Below are positions 43,550 to 52,603 of a stretch of 64,000 bases of DNA, one piece after another. The position numbers and the translations under genes were made by a program. Each line of letters begins with the position of its first letter. Position 1 is the stretch's first letter. The stretch is from Paracoccus versutus (GTDB lineage Bacteria > Pseudomonadota > Alphaproteobacteria > Rhodobacterales > Rhodobacteraceae), in contig NZ_JRKO01000010.1 in the NCBI RefSeq assembly GCF_000763885.1, positions 44,767 through 108,766 on the forward strand, in the 5' to 3' direction. The notes beneath the pieces are model-generated. The model was not told the DNA's origin, made no database searches, and saw only the letters and a program-made list of their open reading frames with translations.

Positions 43550-44212
43550 TCAAGGGCTAAGACGGCAGACTTGCCATAAACTTTGAATAATTTCTTGACT
43601 ATTGTCCTCTGCCTCGCAGTTTTTGCCGGAAAAACCTCGTTTTGTCCAACGAAAACGGTCATGCAGGCGGAAGGCGCCATCGGCCCAGAACTCGATCTGG
43701 ACCGGGTGGATTCGATAGCCGCCCCAATGCGGCGGGCGTGGCGGATTCAATCCAAGGTTGATTCCCAGCCGCGCCACATCGCCCATCAGCGCGCCGCGGC
43801 TGGCCAGCGGCCGGCTTTGCCGCGAGGCCCAGGCGCCGATGCGCGACTGCAAGGGACGCGAGGCGTAATAGGCGTCGGCCAGGTCGGATTCGACGCGGGT
43901 GACGTTGCCGCGCACGCGAATCTGCCGGCGCAGGGACTTCCAGTGCATGACGAAGGCGGCGACCCCGGTCGCCTCGATCTGGCTGCCCTTGGCGCTTTCG
44001 TGATTGGTATAGAAGACGAAGGAGCCCTCCGTCCCCGCGCCCTCGATATCCTTCAAAAGCACCATGCGCACATCGGGCATGCCCGCGGCGTCGACGGTGG
44101 CCAGCGCCATGGCGGTGGGGTCGTTCGGCTCGGTCCTTTCGGCCTCGGCCAACCAGCTGCGGGCGATGGCAAAGGGGTCGTCGCCCGCGAAAATTCCGCT
44201 GCGGTCGCTCAT
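43550..44212 (-). CDS. pdxH: Pyridoxamine 5'-phosphate oxidase with C-terminal insert
   Basis: FMN enzyme that oxidises PNP and PMP to pyridoxal phosphate. The 220-residue product has the FMN- and substrate-binding segments [42 protein letters not shown] and [13 protein letters not shown]. The usual end, FRLHDRFRW followed after about ten residues by W-x-V-x-R-L-x-P, is present, but 23 residues ([20 protein letters not shown] and three more) lie between the halves. The insert is encoded by an AT-rich tract (43577-43645). The C-terminal W and R are retained, so activity is plausible. The start MSDRSGIF is preceded by a second possible ATG eleven codons upstream. It is divergent from fabI. Confidence 0.9.
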   Translation of the reverse strand: MSDRSGIFAGDDPFAIARSWLAEAERTEPNDPTAMALATVDAAGMPDVRMVLLKDIEGAGTEGSFVFYTNHESAKGSQIEATGVAAFVMHWKSLRRQIRVRGNVTRVESDLADAYYASRPLQSRIGAWASRQSRPLASRGALMGDVARLGINLGLNPPRPPHWGGYRIHPVQIEFWADGAFRLHDRFRWTKRGFSGKNCEAEDNSQEIIQSLWQVCRLSP

Positions 44213-44295
44213 GGCTGCCTGCTTACCGACACTTGATGCCTCCATGCACTTGTCCTAATCCTGCTGAAAACCGAAGAAGCGCGAGGGGCAGCATC

Positions 44296-45123
44296 ATGTC
44301 AAGTGACGGCGGGAATGGGCTGATGAAGGGTCGCCGCGGCCTCATCATGGGCCTGGCGAACGACAAGTCCATCGCCTGGGGCATCGCCAGGGCGCTGGCC
44401 GAACAGGGTGCCGAGCTGGCCTTTTCCTATCAGGGCGAGGCGTTGAAGCGCCGGGTCGAGCCGCTGGCCGCGCAGATCGGCTCGGACCTGCTGGCCGAAT
44501 GCGACGTGGCCGACGAGGCCTCGGTCGACGGGCTGTTCGCGACCATCGCGGAGCGCTGGGACAGCCTGGACTTCATCGTCCATGCCATCGGCTTTTCCGA
44601 CAAGGAGCAGTTGCGCGGCCGCTATGCCGACACCACGCGCGACAACTTCCTGATGACCATGGACATCTCGGTCTATTCCTTCACCGCCGTCGCGCGCCGC
44701 GCCGCCGCGATGATGCCGAACGGCGGCGCCATGCTGACCCTGACCTATTACGGGGCCGAGCGGGTGATGCCGCATTACAACGTCATGGGCGTCGCCAAGG
44801 CCGCGCTGGAGGCGTCGGTGCGCTACCTGGCCGAGGATTTCGGCAAGGACGGCATCCGCGTCAACGCCATCTCGGCCGGGCCGATCAAGACGCTGGCCGC
44901 CAGCGGCATCGGCGATTTCCGCTATATCCTGAAATGGAACGAGCTGAACTCGCCCCTGCGCCGCAACGTCACCATCGACGATGTCGGCAAGTCGGCGGTC
45001 TATCTTTTGTCCGACCTGGGCTCGGGCGTGACGGGCGAGACGCACCACGTCGATTCCGGCTATCACATCGTCGGCATGAAGGCCGTGGACGCCCCCGACA
45101 TCGCCACCACGAAAAAGGACTGA
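44296..45123 (+). CDS. fabI: Enoyl-[acyl-carrier-protein] reductase (NADH)
   Basis: Reduces trans-2-enoyl-ACP in the fatty acid elongation cycle; the target of triclosan in relatives. The 275-residue product has the cofactor segment GLANDKSIAWGIARALAEQGAELAFSYQ, the substrate-side tyrosine in TLTYYGAER, and the Y-x6-K catalytic pair in HYNVMGVAKAALEA, then SAGPIKTLAASGI. The start at MSSDGGNG follows AGGGGCAGC; ATG codons further upstream or at 44323 are alternatives. It is the first gene of a tight plus-strand run with the LysE-type transporter and gpt. Confidence 0.95.
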   Translation: MSSDGGNGLMKGRRGLIMGLANDKSIAWGIARALAEQGAELAFSYQGEALKRRVEPLAAQIGSDLLAECDVADEASVDGLFATIAERWDSLDFIVHAIGFSDKEQLRGRYADTTRDNFLMTMDISVYSFTAVARRAAAMMPNGGAMLTLTYYGAERVMPHYNVMGVAKAALEASVRYLAEDFGKDGIRVNAISAGPIKTLAASGIGDFRYILKWNELNSPLRRNVTIDDVGKSAVYLLSDLGSGVTGETHHVDSGYHIVGMKAVDAPDIATTKKD

Positions 45124-45132
45124 TCCCCCGCG

Positions 45133-45735
45133 ATGAGCGCCGAACAAGTCATCGCGCTTGTCTCGGCGCTGACGCTGGCGATCCTGACGCCGGGGCCGGC
45201 AATCATCGCCACGGTGCAGACCGCCTTCCTGCATGGCCGCGCCCGCGCCCTGCCCTATGCGCTGGGGCTGGCCACCGGCGCCTCGCTGTGGTGCCTTTTC
45301 GCCCTGGCCGGCCTCGCGGTGCTGTTCCGGCTGCACCCGGCGCTGTTCGTCGCGCTCAAGATCTTCGGCGGCTTCTACCTGCTCTGGTTCGCCTGGGCGC
45401 TGTGGCGCGCCTCGACCCTGCCGCTGCCGCCGGCGGCGGGCGGCGCCAGCAAGGGCTTCTGGGGCGGGATCGCGCTGAATCTTTCCAATCCCAAGCCCGC
45501 GCTGTTCTATGCCGCGCTGATCCTGTCGGTCTTTCCCGAGCCGATGGGGATCGCGCGCCAGGCGCTGATCTATGGCATCTGCCTTGCGACCGAGCTGTTC
45601 TGGTATGCGCTGGTCGCCGTTCTGATGTCGACAGCCGTCATGCGCGCGCGCTATTTTGCGGCAAAGTTCTGGATCGACCGGGCCGCCGGCATCGCCATGG
45701 CGCTGCTGGGCCTGCTTCTGATCGTCAACCACTAA
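45133..45735 (+). CDS. LysE/RhtB-family translocator
   Basis: A 200-residue inner-membrane protein of the amino-acid exporter superfamily, with the typical six hydrophobic segments and the family motif LTPGPAIIATVQTAFLHGRARALPYALGLATGA in the first 50 residues, then KIFGGFYLLWFAWALWR and ALNLSNPKPALFYAAL. Its substrate cannot be predicted. It begins nine bases after fabI and ends nine bases before gpt, so it is part of their operon. Confidence 0.9.
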   Translation: MSAEQVIALVSALTLAILTPGPAIIATVQTAFLHGRARALPYALGLATGASLWCLFALAGLAVLFRLHPALFVALKIFGGFYLLWFAWALWRASTLPLPPAAGGASKGFWGGIALNLSNPKPALFYAALILSVFPEPMGIARQALIYGICLATELFWYALVAVLMSTAVMRARYFAAKFWIDRAAGIAMALLGLLLIVNH

Positions 45736-45744
45736 GGAGCCAGC

Positions 45745-46242
45745 ATGAACGATCGCCTGCCCCATGAACGCGGATTCCACATCAGCTGGGACCAGCTGCA
45801 CCGCGACGCCCGCGCGCTGGCCTGGCGGCTCGAGGATCGCCCCTGGCGCGCGATCCTGGCCATCACCCGCGGCGGGCTGGTGCCGGCGATGATCGTCGCA
45901 CGCGAACTTGACGTGCGGGTGATCGACACGATCTCGGTCAAGTCCTATCGCGGCAAGGGCGGGCAGGAACGCGGCGAGGTCACGGTGCTGAAGGCCCCCG
46001 ACCCGGCGGTGATGCTGGACGGCGACGGCATCCTGGTGGTGGACGACCTGGTCGATTCGGGCCGCACGCTGGAACATGTGCGCACCATGTATCCCAAGGC
46101 GCATTTCGCCACCGTCTATGCCAAGCCCAAGGGCCGGCCCATGGTCGAGACCTATGTGACCGAGGTCAGCCAGGACACCTGGATCTTCTTTCCCTGGGAC
46201 ATGGCGCTGCAATACGTCCAGCCCTATCGCGGCGAGGACTGA
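45745..46242 (+). CDS. gpt: Xanthine-guanine phosphoribosyltransferase
   Basis: Purine salvage enzyme that converts guanine, xanthine and hypoxanthine to nucleotides with PRPP. The 165-residue product carries the PRPP motif [15 protein letters not shown] and an N-terminal [20 protein letters not shown]; the C-terminal WIFFPWDM is characteristic of Gpt rather than Hpt. It is the third gene of the fabI run, with AAGGAG before the ATG. Confidence 0.95.
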   Translation: MNDRLPHERGFHISWDQLHRDARALAWRLEDRPWRAILAITRGGLVPAMIVARELDVRVIDTISVKSYRGKGGQERGEVTVLKAPDPAVMLDGDGILVVDDLVDSGRTLEHVRTMYPKAHFATVYAKPKGRPMVETYVTEVSQDTWIFFPWDMALQYVQPYRGED

Positions 46243-46349
46243 CCCCACGCGGCATGGCGCGGGCAGTCCTTCGGGATTGCCGCGGACATGCTTGTGGCGC
46301 ATCATCGAATAGTGGGCCGGACACGGCCCGCCGTCCCAGGGGAGTCCCG

Positions 46350-46736
46350 ATGCGACCGATGCTGCTTGCCGCGCTGCTGCTGCTGCCGATGCCGGCCGTC
46401 GCCTTCACGGCCCGCAACGGCATGACCGTCACGCAGACCGGCCCGGCCGAGATCGCGGTCGCCTACCAGCCGCGACGCGAAGACACCGACTATTGGTGTG
46501 CCGCCGGCGATTATGCGCAGCGCGCCCTGGGCCAGCCCGGCAAGACCCGGATCTGGCGCGCCACACCCAAGCCGCGCGCGGCGGGCCAGGGGATCGTCTT
46601 TACCCTCGATCCGGCGCGAAAGGCGGAAGGGGCCGGCTTGTCCGCGTTCGGTTCGGGACCGCGCGACGGCTCGCTGCCCGTGGGGATGGCGGTGGGGAAT
46701 TACTGCCGCACGGACATTCCCTTTTGGCGGGACTGA
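46350..46736 (+). CDS. Small exported hypothetical protein
   Basis: A 128-residue precursor with a clear signal peptide (MRPMLLAALLLLPMPAVA, cleavage before FTARNG). The mature part begins GMTVTQTGPAEIAVAYQPRRE, contains two cysteines (YWCAAGDYAQRAL and NYCRTDIPFWRD) that could form a disulfide, and ends in FWRD. I do not know the family, though similar small periplasmic proteins occur in Rhodobacteraceae. AGGGGAG precedes the ATG. It lies 107 bases after gpt, so it probably has its own promoter. Confidence 0.75.
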   Translation: MRPMLLAALLLLPMPAVAFTARNGMTVTQTGPAEIAVAYQPRREDTDYWCAAGDYAQRALGQPGKTRIWRATPKPRAAGQGIVFTLDPARKAEGAGLSAFGSGPRDGSLPVGMAVGNYCRTDIPFWRD

Positions 46737-46749
46737 CCGCTCCTGCCGC

Positions 46750-46960
46750 ATTCCGGCGCAGCGGGGCCGACCACCTGCCCGGCCGGACCACCCACCGGCC
46801 TCCGCCAGCCGCCTTGGCACACCAGGGATCGCGGGCGGGGGGGAGCACGCCGGCAGCAACCGTGCCCTATTCCGGCGCAGCGGCGCCGGTCCGCCAGCTG
46901 CCTTGCCAGGCCAGGCATCACGGGCAGGATTTGAGCCCGCCGGCGGCAGCCGCGCCCTAT
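46750..46960. repeat. Two imperfect tandem repeats of about 119 and 92 bases
   Basis: Both units begin ATTCCGGCGCAGCGG, continue with CCGCCAGC-GCCTTG-CA and a CGGGC-GG stretch, and end GCCGGC-GCA-CCG-GCCCTA. Unit 1 is 46750-46868 and unit 2 is 46869-46960; unit 2 lacks about 27 bases near its start. The end of unit 2 covers the trpE stop codon, so the repeat forms the 3' end of trpE. No other copy was seen in the window. Confidence 0.75.
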
Positions 46961-48459
46961 CCGTTCCCGCGCACGAAACGCGCCGCTTCCTCGGCCGCGC
47001 GGCGCAGGGCGCGGCTCTTGTTCACCGTTTCCATGAACTCGGCCTCGGGGTCGCTGTCATAGACCACGCCGCCGCCGGCCTGGATGTAAAGCTGCCCGTC
47101 CTTGATCACGCCGGTGCGCAGGGCGATGCACATGTCCATCTCGCCATTGGCGGCGAAATAGCCCACGCCGCCGGCATAGACGCCGCGCTTCTCCGGCTCG
47201 AGCTCGTCGATGATCTCCATCGCCCGGACCTTGGGCGCGCCCGAGACCGTGCCCGCCGGCATCCCCGCCAGCAGCGCCGACAGCGCATCCTCGCCCTCGT
47301 TGAGTTCGCCCACCACGTTCGAGACGATATGCATCACATGGCTGTAGCGCTCGATGGTGAACTGCTCGGTCGGGTGGACCGTGCCGATGCGCGCCACCCG
47401 GCCCACGTCGTTGCGGCCCAGGTCCAGCAGCATCAGATGCTCGGCCAGTTCCTTCTGGTCGGCCAGCAGGTCGGCCTCCAGCGCGCGGTCCTCGTCGGGC
47501 GTGGCGCCGCGCGGGCGGGTGCCGGCGATGGGGCGGATCGTCACCTCGCCCTCGCGCAGCCGCACCAGGATCTCGGGCGAGGCGCCGACGATCTGGAAGC
47601 CGCCGAAGTTCAGGAAGAACATGAAGGGCGAGGGGTTGGTGCGCCGCAGCGCGCGGTAAAGCGCAAAGGGCGGCAGCGGGAAATCCATCGCCCAGCGTTG
47701 CGAGGGCACCACCTGGAAAATGTCGCCGGCGCGGATGTATTCCTTGGCCTTCTCGACCGCCGCCAGATAGGCGGGCTTGCTGAAATTGCTGCGCAGCTCG
47801 CCGATCTTCAGGTCGTGGCCCAGGGCGCGCGGCTCGCTGGGCTGGCGGTCCAGCGCGCGCAGCGCCTCCATCACCCGCTCGGCGGCCTGGGCATAGGCGG
47901 CGCGGGCGGGCGTGTCCGCGTCATGCCAGGCGGGGGCGCAAAGCAACACCTCGCCCTTGACCCCGTCCAGAACCGCAACGACCGAGGGGCGCATCATCAT
48001 CGCATCGGGCAGGCCCAGGGGGTCGGGGTTCACGTCGGGCAGCCGCTCGACCAGGCGGATCATGTCATAGCCGAGATAGCCGAAAAGCCCCGCCGCCCCC
48101 GCCGGGACGCCGTCCGGCATGTCGATGCGGCTTTCCGCGATCAGGGCGCGCAGGCTGTCCAGCGCCGGGCGGTCGTCGCCCGCGAATTCGTCGGAATAGC
48201 GCGCGTTGCGGTTGATGCGGGCTTGGCCGTCGCAGCATTCCCAGATCAGGTCGGGCTTCATGCCGATGAAGGAATAGCGGCCGCGAACCTCGCCGCCGGT
48301 GACGCTTTCCAGCATGAAGGAATTGGGCGCGGCCTCGGCCAGCTTCAGCATCAGGCTGACCGGCGTGTCCAGGTCGGCCGCCAGCCGGATGGTCAGAAGC
48401 TGGTTGCGCCCCTCGGCCCAGCCGCGTTCGAATCCGGCGAAATCGGGGGTGATCTCCAT
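46957..48459 (-). CDS. trpE: Anthranilate synthase component I
   Basis: Forms anthranilate from chorismate and ammonia delivered by TrpG. The 500-residue product has the N-terminal feedback domain with LLESVTGGE-type LESVTGGEVRGRYSFIG, and the catalytic domain with PSPFMFFLNFGGFQIVGASPEILVR, IAGTRPRG, DLGRNDVGRV and the AGTVSGAPKVRAMEII stretch. The start ATG shares a base with the ppiD stop (TGATG); translation is coupled to ppiD rather than to other trp genes. trpG-trpD-trpC lie 6 kb away on the other strand. The stop codon lies in a tandem repeat. Confidence 0.96.
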   Translation of the reverse strand: MEITPDFAGFERGWAEGRNQLLTIRLAADLDTPVSLMLKLAEAAPNSFMLESVTGGEVRGRYSFIGMKPDLIWECCDGQARINRNARYSDEFAGDDRPALDSLRALIAESRIDMPDGVPAGAAGLFGYLGYDMIRLVERLPDVNPDPLGLPDAMMMRPSVVAVLDGVKGEVLLCAPAWHDADTPARAAYAQAAERVMEALRALDRQPSEPRALGHDLKIGELRSNFSKPAYLAAVEKAKEYIRAGDIFQVVPSQRWAMDFPLPPFALYRALRRTNPSPFMFFLNFGGFQIVGASPEILVRLREGEVTIRPIAGTRPRGATPDEDRALEADLLADQKELAEHLMLLDLGRNDVGRVARIGTVHPTEQFTIERYSHVMHIVSNVVGELNEGEDALSALLAGMPAGTVSGAPKVRAMEIIDELEPEKRGVYAGGVGYFAANGEMDMCIALRTGVIKDGQLYIQAGGGVVYDSDPEAEFMETVNKSRALRRAAEEAARFVRGNG

Positions 48460-50432
48460 CACTGGACCTGCGCGTTCACCGCATCCACCGCGGTCTGGTT
48501 CAGCGTCACGCCGGCCTGCGCCTGAAGCGCGCGGGTGAAATAGTCGAAGACGTCCTGGCGCAGCGAATCCGCCAGCCGGGCCGAGATGCCCTCGCGGATC
48601 TGCGCGGCCTCGTCTCCCTCGGTCTCGGCCGGGTGGATCCGGTCCAGCGTGACCAGGAAGACCCGGTTCTCGGCATCGACCACCTCGGTCGCGCCTTCCT
48701 CGGCGATCTCGAAGGCCTGGGCCACCACGTCCTGCGGCACGCCGTTGATGAAACCGCCGCGGGCAAGGTTGGTCGCGGGCGTGCCGGGATCGGGGACGGG
48801 CTTCTCGGCCGCCGGAGCGGGGCTATCGGTCCCGGTCCCGGTCGCGGCGGCGCCGAGGGCCTGGGCGACCGGCGCGGTCGCCGCCGCCGGGGCCGGCTCG
48901 ATGCCGGTCTCGGCGGCCGCCTCGGCCTCGACGCGGCGCTCCTCGGCCAGGGCGAGCAGCAGGCGATGGGTCTCGTTGCGCGCCCAGTCCTCGGCCACGC
49001 GCTCGCGCACCTCCTCGAAGGGGATCAGCGCCGGCGGCTCGATCTCGTCCAGCCGCATGGCGAAGACGCCGCCGTCGCCGGTCTCGAACAGTTCGGGAAA
49101 GTCCTTCTCGGTCAGCTGCGCCGCGCGCTGGCGGAATTCGGGATAGGCGTCGATGCCGTTCGGATCGGCCTCGGCGCCCTGGCTCCAGTCGATGCGGCCC
49201 AGCTGCATCGGCGTGTCCTGCGCCATGTCCTCCAGCGCGGCGCCGCCGGCCAGCAGGTCGGCGAACTCGCCCGAGCGTTCCTCGATCTGGCGGCGGGCGC
49301 GGTCCACCGCGGCCTCGAGCCGCAGGTCGTCGCGCGCCTCCTCGAAGGGAATGTCCAGCGGCTCCAGGATCGCGTTCATCGAGAACAGCGCCGGCCCCAG
49401 GTCGGAACCGGCCGGGCCGGCGACGCCGGGCTCTTCCAGCGCAAAGACCGCCTCGCCCGCGGCGCCCAGCTCGGCCTGGCTCACCTCGCCCAGGTCGATG
49501 TCGGCCAGCGTCAGCCCGCGCTCGGCGGCCAGCTGCTCGAAGGTGATCTCGCCGCGGTCGATGCGCGCCTTGGCTTCCTCGGCCGCGGCCCTGGTCGGAA
49601 ACACCAGCCGCTCGACCATGCGGCGCTCGGGCTGCTGGAATTCCTCGATCCGGTCCTGGTAAAGCTCGCGCAGCGCCGCCTCGTCGACCTCGACCTCGCC
49701 CTCCAGCATCTCGGGGGTCAGCCAGACATAGGTGATCCTGCGGATCTCGGGCGCGGTGAAGCGGTCGGCATTGGCCTTGTGCCAGGCTTGCAGCGTGGGC
49801 TCGTCCGGGGTGGCGACCGGCGCGGGCAGATCCTCGGCCGTCAGTTCGCGCCAATGGATGTCGCGCGTCTCCAGCAGCCAGCCCTGGGTCTGCGCCACCA
49901 CCGGCTCGGGCGCGCTGACCCCGGCCAGCGCCGCGTCCTGCAGGATCAGCCGCGCCATGTCCATGCGCAGGTCATGTTCGAACTCGGCCTCGCGCATCCC
50001 CTCGCGGCGCAGCGCATCGGCATAGATGGCGCGGTCGAACTGGCCGTTCAGCCCGCGGAAGGCGGCGATGCCGGTGATCTGCTCGGCCACCGCCTGGTCA
50101 CCGACCGAGACGCCCAGCCGGTTCGCCTCGGCCTCGAGCGCCGCGGCGGTGTAAAGCCGCGCCAGCGCCGCCTGGTCGACGCCGATGGCCTTGGCCTCGG
50201 CGGCGCTGATCTGCCGGCCGGTGCGGGCGGAAAAATCCTGCATCTCGGCGCGCAGGGTGCGGGCATAGTCCTGGGCCGAGATCTCGACATCGCCCACCGC
50301 GCCGATGTCGGCCGAGCCGCCCGAGAAATTGGTGACGCCGAAGCCGCCCAGCCCCAGGACCAGCATGCCCATCAGCAACCAGACGATGGTCGATTTGCCC
50401 TTGCCTCGCATCTTGTCGCCGTGCCCCGCCAT
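48459..50432 (-). CDS. PpiD-like periplasmic folding chaperone with SurA N-terminal-type domain
   Basis: A 657-residue inner-membrane-anchored protein: basic MAGHGDKMRGKGKS, one membrane helix (TIVWLLMGMLVLGLGGFGVT), and a large periplasmic part. The first third matches the SurA_N_3 chaperone domain (VGDVEISAQDYARTLRAEMQ; FRGLNGQFDRAIYADALRREGM); a parvulin-like part follows around 240-370, and a second rotamase-like segment lies near 550-640. Its predicted role is to help newly secreted proteins fold at the Sec translocon. Start is ATG at 50432 or at 50411 (MRGKGKS). Coupled to trpE downstream. Confidence 0.88.
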   Translation of the reverse strand: MAGHGDKMRGKGKSTIVWLLMGMLVLGLGGFGVTNFSGGSADIGAVGDVEISAQDYARTLRAEMQDFSARTGRQISAAEAKAIGVDQAALARLYTAAALEAEANRLGVSVGDQAVAEQITGIAAFRGLNGQFDRAIYADALRREGMREAEFEHDLRMDMARLILQDAALAGVSAPEPVVAQTQGWLLETRDIHWRELTAEDLPAPVATPDEPTLQAWHKANADRFTAPEIRRITYVWLTPEMLEGEVEVDEAALRELYQDRIEEFQQPERRMVERLVFPTRAAAEEAKARIDRGEITFEQLAAERGLTLADIDLGEVSQAELGAAGEAVFALEEPGVAGPAGSDLGPALFSMNAILEPLDIPFEEARDDLRLEAAVDRARRQIEERSGEFADLLAGGAALEDMAQDTPMQLGRIDWSQGAEADPNGIDAYPEFRQRAAQLTEKDFPELFETGDGGVFAMRLDEIEPPALIPFEEVRERVAEDWARNETHRLLLALAEERRVEAEAAAETGIEPAPAAATAPVAQALGAAATGTGTDSPAPAAEKPVPDPGTPATNLARGGFINGVPQDVVAQAFEIAEEGATEVVDAENRVFLVTLDRIHPAETEGDEAAQIREGISARLADSLRQDVFDYFTRALQAQAGVTLNQTAVDAVNAQVQ

Positions 50433-50534
50433 TGTTCTTGTCAGTCAGCGCAAGTCTTTAGGGTGCCGAGGCCCCGGCGGCAAGGGCCGCGACGCCGCGC
50501 CGCCTTTACCGCAGATCACAATCCGGTCGGCCGG

Positions 50535-51710
50535 TCAGGGCCGGAACGCCTCCAGCCGGCGCATCAGCGCGGCGATGCCGTCCCGGTCGGCGTTGGCGAA
50601 GGCGATGCGGACATGGCGCGCGCCCTGCGCATCGCCCTCGGGCATGAACATGGTGCCGGGCAGCAGCAGGACCCCCGCCTGATGTAGCAGGCGCTGCGCC
50701 AGCTCGGGCGAGGGCATGTCGAACGGATGCTCGGCCCAGGCGAAATAGGCGCCGCAGCCCTTGACGCGCCAGCCGGGAAGCCGCGCCATGCCCTCGGCCA
50801 TGGCGGCGCGGCGGGCAAGGATCTCGGCCCGCTCGCCCGCCAGCCAGGTGCGCAGGTTCGCCATGCCCCAGGCCGCGCCGATCTGGCCGATCTGGCCGGC
50901 GCAGATGGCGACGGTGTCGAGGAACTTCTCGATCTCGGCCAGGCGCGCCGGGCTGGCGATCAGCGCGCCGACGCGATGCCCGGTCAGGCGATAGGCTTTC
51001 GAGAAGCTGTAGAGATGGACCAGCACCTCGCCCCAGTCGGGATCGGCGAACAGGTCGTGCGGCGCGCCCTCGCGCGCATCGAAGTCGCGATAGGTCTCGT
51101 CCAGCACCAGCGCCAGCCCGCGCGACCGCGCCAGCTCGGCAAAGGCGCGCAGGGTCTCGGCCGGGTATTCCGCCCCCGAGGGGTTGTTGGGGCTGACCAG
51201 CACGATGGCGCGGCTGCGGTCCGTGACCAGCCTGGCCGCCTCGGCCGCATCCGGCACCATGTCCCCGCCGCAGCGCAGGGGAACGGTGCGGATGCCCTGC
51301 ATGTCGAGCCACATCTTGTGGTTGAAATACCAGGGCGTCGGCAGGATCACCTCGTCCCCCGGCCCGGCCAGGCTCTGGATCGCGGCGCAGAAGGCCTGGT
51401 TGCAGCCCTGGGTGATCGCCACCTCTTCGGGCCGGATGGTGCCGGCATAGGCGCGCGACCATTCGCGGGCCACTGCCTCGCGCAGTTCGGGACGGCCCAG
51501 CACCGGGCCATAGAGATGCGCGTCGGGCCGCTCCAGCGCCGCCTGGGCCATGGCGCGGCGCAAGGGCTCGGGCGGCGGCTCGACCGGCGCGGCCTGGCTG
51601 AGGTTGATCAGCGGCCGCTCGGGCGGAAAGGTCAGTCCGGCAAGCCAGCGCCGCGCCTCCATGACGGGCGGGCGAAAGGTCGCGGCAAGGGCGGGGTTCA
51701 GCGGCAGCAT
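50535..51710 (-). CDS. Class I/II pyridoxal-phosphate aminotransferase
   Basis: A 391-residue cytoplasmic enzyme of fold type I. The PLP lysine lies in SFSKAYRLTGHRVGALI, with the aspartate and asparagine binding segments LVLDETYRDFD and LVSPNNPSGAEYP and a C-terminal arginine in ARHVRIAFA. The substrate is not clear; kynurenine, aspartate or aromatic aminotransferase functions are possible, and proximity to trpE is not proof. It sits 12 bases after the proline-rich protein on the same strand and is followed by ppiD after a 102-base gap. Confidence 0.85.
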   Translation of the reverse strand: MLPLNPALAATFRPPVMEARRWLAGLTFPPERPLINLSQAAPVEPPPEPLRRAMAQAALERPDAHLYGPVLGRPELREAVAREWSRAYAGTIRPEEVAITQGCNQAFCAAIQSLAGPGDEVILPTPWYFNHKMWLDMQGIRTVPLRCGGDMVPDAAEAARLVTDRSRAIVLVSPNNPSGAEYPAETLRAFAELARSRGLALVLDETYRDFDAREGAPHDLFADPDWGEVLVHLYSFSKAYRLTGHRVGALIASPARLAEIEKFLDTVAICAGQIGQIGAAWGMANLRTWLAGERAEILARRAAMAEGMARLPGWRVKGCGAYFAWAEHPFDMPSPELAQRLLHQAGVLLLPGTMFMPEGDAQGARHVRIAFANADRDGIAALMRRLEAFRP

Positions 51711-51721
51711 GGCGACGGGCC

Positions 51722-52603
51722 TCAGTCGGTCAGGCGCAGCGCACCGAAATCGGGCGGCGTGGACAGGTCGAGGCCCGCACCGGCTGCGGGCCGGACAGGC
51801 TCGCCGCCCTGCCCGCGCGCGGTGTCTTCGGGCGCGGCGGAAGGCTCTGCCATGCCGGGCGCCCCCTCGGGCATTGTGGCGGCAGGCGGCGAAGGGCGCG
51901 CGTTCCCGGCCGGCTGCGTCCCGTTGGAAACGGCAGATGCATCGGGCGTCGCTTGGGGCTGCGCCTCGGGCGCTGGGACGGCGGGCAGCGACGGCAGCGC
52001 GGACCCGGCCGGTTGGGGCATCGTGTCGGCGGATGCCGCGTCCGCTCCAAGGGCAGGGGCTGGCGAAGCCGGCTGCGTCCCGGTGGAAACGACAGGTGCC
52101 TCATGCGCCGCTCGGGGCTGCGTCTCGGGCGCCGGGGCCGGCAGGGCGCGTTCGGGGGCGCGGTCCAGCGCGGGCACCACCACCTGGCCGGGCGGCGGCA
52201 CCGGGATCGGCGCCTCGCCCGCCGGATCGGGCAGGTCGATGGGATCGGCCTCGGGCAGGGCGATCTCGGGCGCGGCGGGGCTTTCGGCGGGCGCAAGCGG
52301 GCGCAGCCCGGCGGGATCGGCGGGCGCCGGGGCGGTTTCGTCGGCCGGACGCGGCGCCAGCGGGGCCAGGGCGGGACGCGGCGCCCCGGCGGCAAGCGGC
52401 GCCGGGGCCTGCGGCTGCATGTCGCTGGCGCGCGAGAACTCGGACCCCGCCGGGACCGACAGCGTCTCGGCCGCGGGGCCCTGGCCAACGGCGGCGGGCG
52501 CCTGCGGATGCGGCGGCTGCGGCAGCGCCAGCGACAGCCCGACCAGCGCCGCGCCGCAGGCCAGCGCGCCATGAACCAGACCCGTCGCGAACCCTCTTGC
52601 CAT
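51722..52603 (-). CDS. Proline/alanine-rich membrane-anchored protein, resembling the N-terminal half of YibQ-type deacetylases
   Basis: A 293-residue protein with an N-terminal membrane helix (GFATGLVHGALACGAALVGLSLAL) and then about 260 residues of Pro, Ala, Glu and Gly. The string TLSVPAGSEFSRASD after the helix resembles the start of Rhodobacteraceae divergent polysaccharide deacetylases, but the deacetylase domain is absent; the frame stops after DFGALRLTD. A segment of about 50 residues is duplicated (QP-RAAHEAPVVSTGTQPA and QPQATPDASAVSNGTQPA). It could be a truncated deacetylase gene or a spacer protein. It is divergent from trpG. Confidence 0.65.
   Translation of the reverse strand: MARGFATGLVHGALACGAALVGLSLALPQPPHPQAPAAVGQGPAAETLSVPAGSEFSRASDMQPQAPAPLAAGAPRPALAPLAPRPADETAPAPADPAGLRPLAPAESPAAPEIALPEADPIDLPDPAGEAPIPVPPPGQVVVPALDRAPERALPAPAPETQPRAAHEAPVVSTGTQPASPAPALGADAASADTMPQPAGSALPSLPAVPAPEAQPQATPDASAVSNGTQPAGNARPSPPAATMPEGAPGMAEPSAAPEDTARGQGGEPVRPAAGAGLDLSTPPDFGALRLTD
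51909..52136. repeat. Two 69-base direct repeats inside the proline-rich gene
   Basis: Units at 51909-51977 and 52068-52136 both begin GCCGGCTGCGTCCC, contain GGAAAC-GCA and end GGGGCTGCG-CTCGGGCG. They start 159 bases apart, in phase with the codon frame, and encode the duplicated ...V-NGTQPA / VSTGTQPA segment. Confidence 0.8.
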
